A program made the position numbers and the translations under genes. From positions 8,889,737-8,953,736 of the forward strand of contig NC_079894.1 of NCBI RefSeq assembly GCF_024868665.1: a stretch of DNA of 64,000 bases, read 5' to 3'. Source of the stretch: Triplophysa rosa (Eukaryota; Chordata; Actinopteri; Cypriniformes; Nemacheilidae). The notes under the pieces are model-generated. The model did not search any database and was not told the DNA's origin. It was given only the letters and a program-made list of their open reading frames with translations. Positions 23,501-64,000 of this stretch are shown here, piece by piece (within the stretch, counting starts at the first letter, position 1; every line of letters starts with the position of its first letter).

Positions 23501-24292
23501 AACCTCATGTGGCCCAAACATAACTTCTGGTAGATCTCCGCAAAGAATCAATAACTGGTTTTAATTTAACTCAAAACAATTCATATAAATATGAATATAC
23601 AGTAAATCAAATTTTTATAACCAAACACAGACGTTAACTTTGGGTCAGGCGCATAAGACCATCTACAGTACAGTCCATCTTAGTTATTTTCTGTGGTTAC
23701 ATGTTTTTCTTTCTAACACCATCAGAAGCAGTGCTCCAAGTTTCGTTGTATGCCGAAATATACAGTGAGTTTACAATGAAAATAAAGGTGTGCTATTGTA
23801 TTCTATTCAGATGACATTTTTGATAATCGTCTTGCAGCTTATTGCACAGTTTAAGAGAAAGGTATATTAATAACATATTATAGTAATAACAATAAATACA
23901 TTAAAGAAACTATATAAAGAGAATGATGTGCAAGAGTCACTGCATCTCTCAAAAAAATGAAGCCTCTTATTATATTCACAGTTATTCATTTGTCAATTTA
24001 CAACTGCTCTACAACGGCTCTATTTAGTTTAAAATCACAGTAACATTAATGATCAACTCCGTAACATCCCAATTACAGCACAAACAACCTCTGCACTCCG
24101 TATTCTGCATCTCATCACATGAAGAGGTTACTACTTCAAGAAAAAAGAACTTGTGCGAAACTAACCCACAAACCTTAAACAATAAAACACTATTTAACAC
24201 TGTTCCACTCAAAATACAAATAAGTTGCTCCACATACATTTCCAGTATCCGATCATTATTGTTAAGATGGAAAATCCATTTACCTTCTCCAT
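17058..24292 (-). CDS. slc2a2: Facilitated glucose transporter GLUT2, complete coding region in 11 exons
   Basis: GLUT2 is the low-affinity, high-capacity glucose/fructose transporter of liver, gut, kidney and glucose-sensing cells. It is a 12-helix major facilitator in the plasma membrane. Joining 24284-24292, 22964-23059, 22588-22787, 21296-21420, 20097-20212, 19187-19349, 18781-18968, 18569-18673, 17660-17761, 17344-17547 and 17058-17261 gives 503 residues (human 524). All phases agree. Family motifs: TGTL...[11 protein letters not shown] in TM1, a glycosylation sequon NNTT in the first outer loop, [10 protein letters not shown] (sugar transporter signature), QQFSGIN at about 292-298 in TM7 (GLUT2-type, where GLUT1 has QQLSGIN), GRR at 342-344, GPGPIPWF at 392-399 and PETKG at 463-467. 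The outer loop is shorter than in human. Position next to tnik supports GLUT2 over other class I GLUTs. Confidence 0.95.
17344..17547 (-). CDS. slc2a2: slc2a2 exon 10 (TM10-TM11)
   Basis: 204 nt, phase 0 at both ends, acceptor tttcag, donor GAG|GTACAG. It encodes [38 protein letters not shown] and [10 protein letters not shown]. This is the best conserved stretch. Confidence 0.94.
17660..17761 (-). CDS. slc2a2: slc2a2 exon 9 (GRR loop and TM9)
   Basis: 102 nt, phase 0 at both ends, acceptor ctgcag, donor CAG|GTGTGG. It encodes [20 protein letters not shown], carrying the repeated GRR motif of sugar transporters, then a Cys-rich TM9. Confidence 0.92.
17762..18568. other. slc2a2 intron 8
   Basis: 807 bp. 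It contains a decayed AGTTCACCC-family MITE (about 18080-18320) with the ACACAAAAGAAGATATTTTGAG core. No other feature was seen. Confidence 0.5.
18569..18673 (-). CDS. slc2a2: slc2a2 exon 8 (TM7-TM8)
   Basis: 105 nt, phase 0 at both ends, acceptor gtctag, donor TCG|GTAAAC. It encodes [34 protein letters not shown]. Confidence 0.92.
18781..18968 (-). CDS. slc2a2: slc2a2 exon 7 (central cytoplasmic loop and TM7)
   Basis: 188 nt, acceptor tggtag, donor GCT|GTAAAC. It encodes [17 protein letters not shown], the loop helices, then [25 protein letters not shown] lines the substrate path. Confidence 0.92.
19187..19349 (-). CDS. slc2a2: slc2a2 exon 6 (TM6 and start of central loop)
   Basis: 163 nt, acceptor ttctgcag, donor AAGA|GTACGT. 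It encodes [30 protein letters not shown] and PRYLYIK. A SINE with its poly(A) tail facing the exon lies about 30 bp upstream of the acceptor. Confidence 0.92.
19383..19542 (-). repeat. tRNA-derived SINE with poly(A) tail
   Basis: On the minus strand it begins GTGGCGCGGTTGCGC and has a B-box-like GGTTCGATTCC. The body has CTTCCTGTCCCCTCTCTC and the tail reads CAATAAAGCAAAAATGCC before an A run. This is the usual layout of teleost tRNA SINEs. It does not fold as a complete tRNA gene. Confidence 0.75.
19735..19905 (+). repeat. LINE/SINE 3'-tail repeat
   Basis: It carries GGCTGCCATCGCATCATCCA, GTGAATGCTGCACATTGG and the ending AAAAGCGCTATATTG, a combination common at the 3' ends of fish LINEs and their SINE partners. 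Confidence 0.6.
19975..20085 (+). repeat. ATGCGCCACTGCCATT repeat next to slc2a2 exon 5
   Basis: It shares AAGATGCGCCACTGCCATT, GGAAC/ATGC and CCAATCGTCAGTC blocks with the repeats at 9832-9960 and (inverted) 10223-10283. It ends about 12 bp from the exon 5 donor at 20096. Confidence 0.55.
20097..20212 (-). CDS. slc2a2: slc2a2 exon 5 (TM4-TM5)
   Basis: 116 nt, acceptor cctttag, donor CAA|GTGAGT. It encodes [30 protein letters not shown] and ISQ. The RGALGT...QL segment is invariant in GLUTs. Confidence 0.93.
20400..20575. repeat. CA-rich microsatellite
   Basis: Interrupted (CA)n, purest at about 20503-20535. Open frames of 70-100 codons across it on both strands are products of the repeat, not genes. 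Confidence 0.9.
20643..20880. repeat. MITE-like repeat, CCGGTTTC family
   Basis: About 238 bp, ends CCCCAGTTTCACAGAC and GTCTATGAAACCGGGC inverted. It is closely related to 609-840 and 57226-57458. Confidence 0.65.
21296..21420 (-). CDS. slc2a2: slc2a2 exon 4 (TM3 and part of TM4)
   Basis: 125 nt, acceptor ttcacag, donor TGTG|GTAAG. It encodes [19 protein letters not shown] and [13 protein letters not shown], matching the AGR...GLYCG segment of GLUT2. Confidence 0.92.
21421..22587. other. slc2a2 intron 3
   Basis: 1.2 kb. Most is one AGTTCACCC-family MITE expanded by a LINE-tail insertion (21518-22135). At 22420-22500 lies a further short repeat end reading GTACCACTGGTACGCGTACC. Confidence 0.5.
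21518..22135. repeat. AGTTCACCC-family MITE interrupted by a LINE-type 3' tail
   Basis: The left end follows TTAA with AGGGACAG, and the right end is GAACTGTTCCTTCAA. Inside, about 21890-22015 is a LINE/SINE tail: AAGCTGCTTTGGAACAATG, AAAAGCGCTACATAAATA then TTGAATTGAATT. The nested piece explains why this copy is twice the usual length. Confidence 0.55.
22588..22787 (-). CDS. slc2a2: slc2a2 exon 3 (outer loop 1 and TM2)
   Basis: 200 nt, acceptor ttgaag, donor AAG|GTCGAG, ending in phase 2 inside an Arg codon. It encodes the extracellular loop with sequon NNTT, then [19 protein letters not shown] and GFVSDFRGR. Confidence 0.92.
22964..23059 (-). CDS. slc2a2: slc2a2 exon 2 (TM1)
   Basis: 96 nt, encoding [20 protein letters not shown] and GVINAPQK. 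The acceptor reads tgCAGCAG, a tandem NAGNAG site, so the first codon (Gln) may be optional. The donor is AAG|GTCTGT. Confidence 0.92.
23060..24283. other. slc2a2 intron 1
   Basis: 1.2 kb, AT-rich. About 23720-23810 resembles a LINE-type tail (TTCGTTGTATGCCGAAATATAC followed by TATTGTATTCTATTC). No alternative exon was recognised. Confidence 0.45.
24284..24292 (-). CDS. slc2a2: slc2a2 coding exon 1 (only Met-Glu-Lys)
   Basis: ATG GAG AAG is followed directly by donor GTAAATG. A first exon with only a few codons is usual for SLC2A2 (human begins MTEDK). The 5' UTR continues to higher coordinates; its start is not visible. Confidence 0.85.
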
Positions 24293-24800
24293 TTTGTTGA
24301 AAGCGTGAGGAAGCGAGTCTTCTCTTCGCTAATAGTGGCTACAAGGTTCTCGGCTACTTTCCCAATAGCCAGTAAATGATCAATCGTGTCACAGCAGGAT
24401 CATGCCGCACATTTGTGCTGTGCTTAAGAGACCTCACAACAGATGATACACCTGATCATACCGATGACCATGTACCACAACAGTGTTTATATGAAAACCC
24501 TTTTCCTTAAAATATTACACTATTTGAAAATGATTGGGATAGTGTAGGACTGAGATATTAATGTGCTTGTGATGTTAGTTGTTTAAAGAATGTCAGGTGT
24601 CAGCATTGTTGGATTTTTTTGGATCAGCATAACAAAAAGCGACTGGATAAGACATTGTGCTTGTGCAAGAAGTTAATATATTACACCTACTATCGAAGAG
24701 CAAAGTCTGGGGTCGTCTCAGCAGTCAGCGACACTGAGCTTTAGTGAGCTATGTGAGAACAGATTCTACAAGGAGGGACGGAACACAGGCAAGGCAAAAA
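24293..24800 (-). promoter_or_regulatory. slc2a2: slc2a2 5' UTR and promoter region (by position)
   Basis: This is the only space between the slc2a2 start codon and the probable end of tnik. I see no convincing TATA box or a clean HNF1 site (the factor that controls mammalian SLC2A2). The call rests on position alone. Confidence 0.4.
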
Positions 24801-26681
24801 AGGTACTTATCGGTTTTATTTTTCTTATCATAAAATAAAAAAACAAACAAACAAAAACAGAACATAGTGCTTCTATCACCATAATAGAACCAAAACTTTG
24901 TTTATAGCTTCCAAAAGAATGACGATCATTAAAAACGTATTAAGACAGAAAGATTCAGTATCCATTCTTGAGTGTCAAATAAAGTTGTTCATTAAAAGAG
25001 CTCAGCGAGGTCCGAATGAGTTCTTCCCCAGCACTGGCCAACACAGTGTGTCACACAGCATACATACATCAGCAGGACATTATTGCTAAAAACTTCTCAT
25101 TCCATCACCATTCAAATATTCTTCTTTTGCTATGTAAGAGATGTGAAAGAAATATAAATATCTATATACTGTGCAAACATCAAGTGACTTGAAAAACGAA
25201 AGCATTGAACTGAAGCCCCAGACAAACAAACAAAAAATGCAAATAATCAAATTCAAAGCAGAAAGATGAACGAAACAAAAACAATACAGTATGGTTAATG
25301 TAACTGGTATCTCCTACAGTAGTAGTTATAAACAAAACATTAAGATAAACATTTCTGATATTACAGGCCAATAATAGTGAGTTCTACATTATTGTTGATA
25401 AACACTCTTTTTCCTTTTTTGAAAGTTTTGAGTTTATTTTGACCGATTGGGAATTGTTAATAAAAGTGCAAGAAACTATAGCTTAACACAAGAATATCTT
25501 CAAAAGAGAGTCTTATGTTAACAACAGCCCAACAGTGATGGCAGAAGACGCAAAAATAGAAAATCAATGTGCCTTTGATTTAGATTTCATTACAGTGTCT
25601 GGCACAAGTTAACCTGCGTGAACGAAATCCTTCAAGACTTCCTCAATCCACATTTGTTACTGAAATACATGTGCTTAGATATTTCTTTTATTTTTACTAT
25701 AATCCTAGACTCATGGGAATTTGTGTTAATCCGATATGTTGATCGTACAACATCGTACAAAATCTGATCCAGTGTCTACACAACACATGCAAACAGTGAA
25801 CGGGACATACGCCTCAATGTAATGTTAATCTGACTCGATCTTACTCTGTAAACAGTCTTTCTCCGGTTTTGTCATGTTTAAAACATTCCAAAAGAAAACC
25901 AGAGAAGTGAACGAAAGAATTCAAAACATGGTTTCCAACATGAACCGTTCATGACCCAGGCAGTAATGTTGTCGAGCAATTCCACCTTTTCAACTTCAAA
26001 GCTATAACACTTTAACAAGCTGAACTACATTTTGATACAGTACTTTGGATAATGTACAGTATATGGATCTTGTTGACAATATACAAATGAGCACCTGTGT
26101 TATTTGTTTCTTTTTGAGTATTAGTTGTTGTTCTCCTTTGAGAAAAAAAACTGGCATCACAGATATTCGTGAAACTGGCAAAACTGTTGCCAGTACCGGA
26201 AAGTGGAAAATCAAGAGACTAACGCTTGATCTTAGCCCGAGTGCTAATCCACACATTTTTTGATCTTTTAAATACTCAGATTCTTTACAATCATGCAAAT
26301 GACTCAAATTCACTGAAACCTGAAAAGAAAGAGTCAATCAAAAGTAGAAGGAAAACAGGGGCAGGAAAGTAAAGGGGTGAAATACTGAAAGAACTGATTT
26401 CGGGCTTCATCAGAGGCCACAAATAAGGTCTAAAACAGAGTTTGAGCGCGTCGGATCCCCTGCTGGGGACTGCGTGCCACTGCAGGTGATCTCAGATACT
26501 GCATCTTTATGAGCAGTGTACAGAGAGCCAGTGCTCTCCCTACAGAAACACGCCCGTGTCTCAAGGCTCACTCCTCGAGTCTGTATATTTTTTCTTTTTT
26601 TAGACCAGTGTCAATGTACCGTGCGCTCACACAGAATGCAGACGGGAGAAACGGCTCCACAGTGTTCGGTCTGCAGGAGCT
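24801..26681 (-). other. tnik: Probable tnik 3' UTR
   Basis: 1.9 kb below the tnik stop with no clear transposon and no plausible ORF. A minus-strand AATAAA at 24815-24820 could end the longest transcript; earlier signals also exist. If used, tnik would end about 0.5 kb from the slc2a2 ATG. Confidence 0.45.

Positions 26682-64000
<37,319 letters not shown>

Overview
This window looks like nuclear DNA from a teleost fish, most likely a cyprinid. The genes are vertebrate-type, with GT/AG introns and introns much longer than exons. The rest is AT-rich and crowded with fish-type DNA transposons (Tc1-like, hAT-like, short MITE-like repeats) plus a few LINE/SINE pieces. No bacterial-type operons, CRISPR arrays or real tRNA/rRNA genes were seen.

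Three protein-coding genes lie head to tail, all on the minus strand: eif5a2 (coding 6503-11045, 5' UTR exon near 12051), slc2a2/GLUT2 (coding 17058-24292) and the 3' part of tnik (coding 26682-61883; the 5' exons lie beyond the right edge). The order and orientation EIF5A2-SLC2A2-TNIK match human chromosome 3q26, which supports the gene names. I traced every exon by reading splice sites and checking phase. The models close: 155 aa for eIF5A2, 503 aa for GLUT2, and 1,160 aa of TNIK from the kinase DFG motif to the stop, in 26 exons.

Region by region: 1-6.5 kb is repeats followed by a probable long eif5a2 3' UTR. 6.5-12.1 kb is eif5a2, with a 3.8-kb intron full of inverted repeats and a promoter carrying an NRF1-type palindrome. 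12.2-17 kb is intergenic, holding a hAT element (with LINE tail and pentanucleotide array) and a dead Tc1 element. 17-24.3 kb is slc2a2. 24.3-26.7 kb is the slc2a2 promoter and tnik 3' UTR. 26.7-64 kb is tnik, in the order CNH domain, disordered Ser/Pro linker, coiled coil and kinase C-lobe when read from left to right.

The most interesting observation is a 906-nt open exon (43030-43935, minus) inside a tnik intron. It has a good acceptor in the correct phase after the coiled-coil exon and ends in its own stop. It could make a TNIK isoform with kinase and coiled coil but a new ~301-aa Ser/Pro/Arg-rich tail in place of the linker and CNH domain. The other notable structures are transposon nests whose insertion order can be read from perfect 8-bp target duplications. 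The three genes do not form a pathway: eIF5A2 acts in translation, GLUT2 in hexose transport and TNIK in Wnt/JNK/cytoskeletal signalling. Their linkage is conserved synteny.
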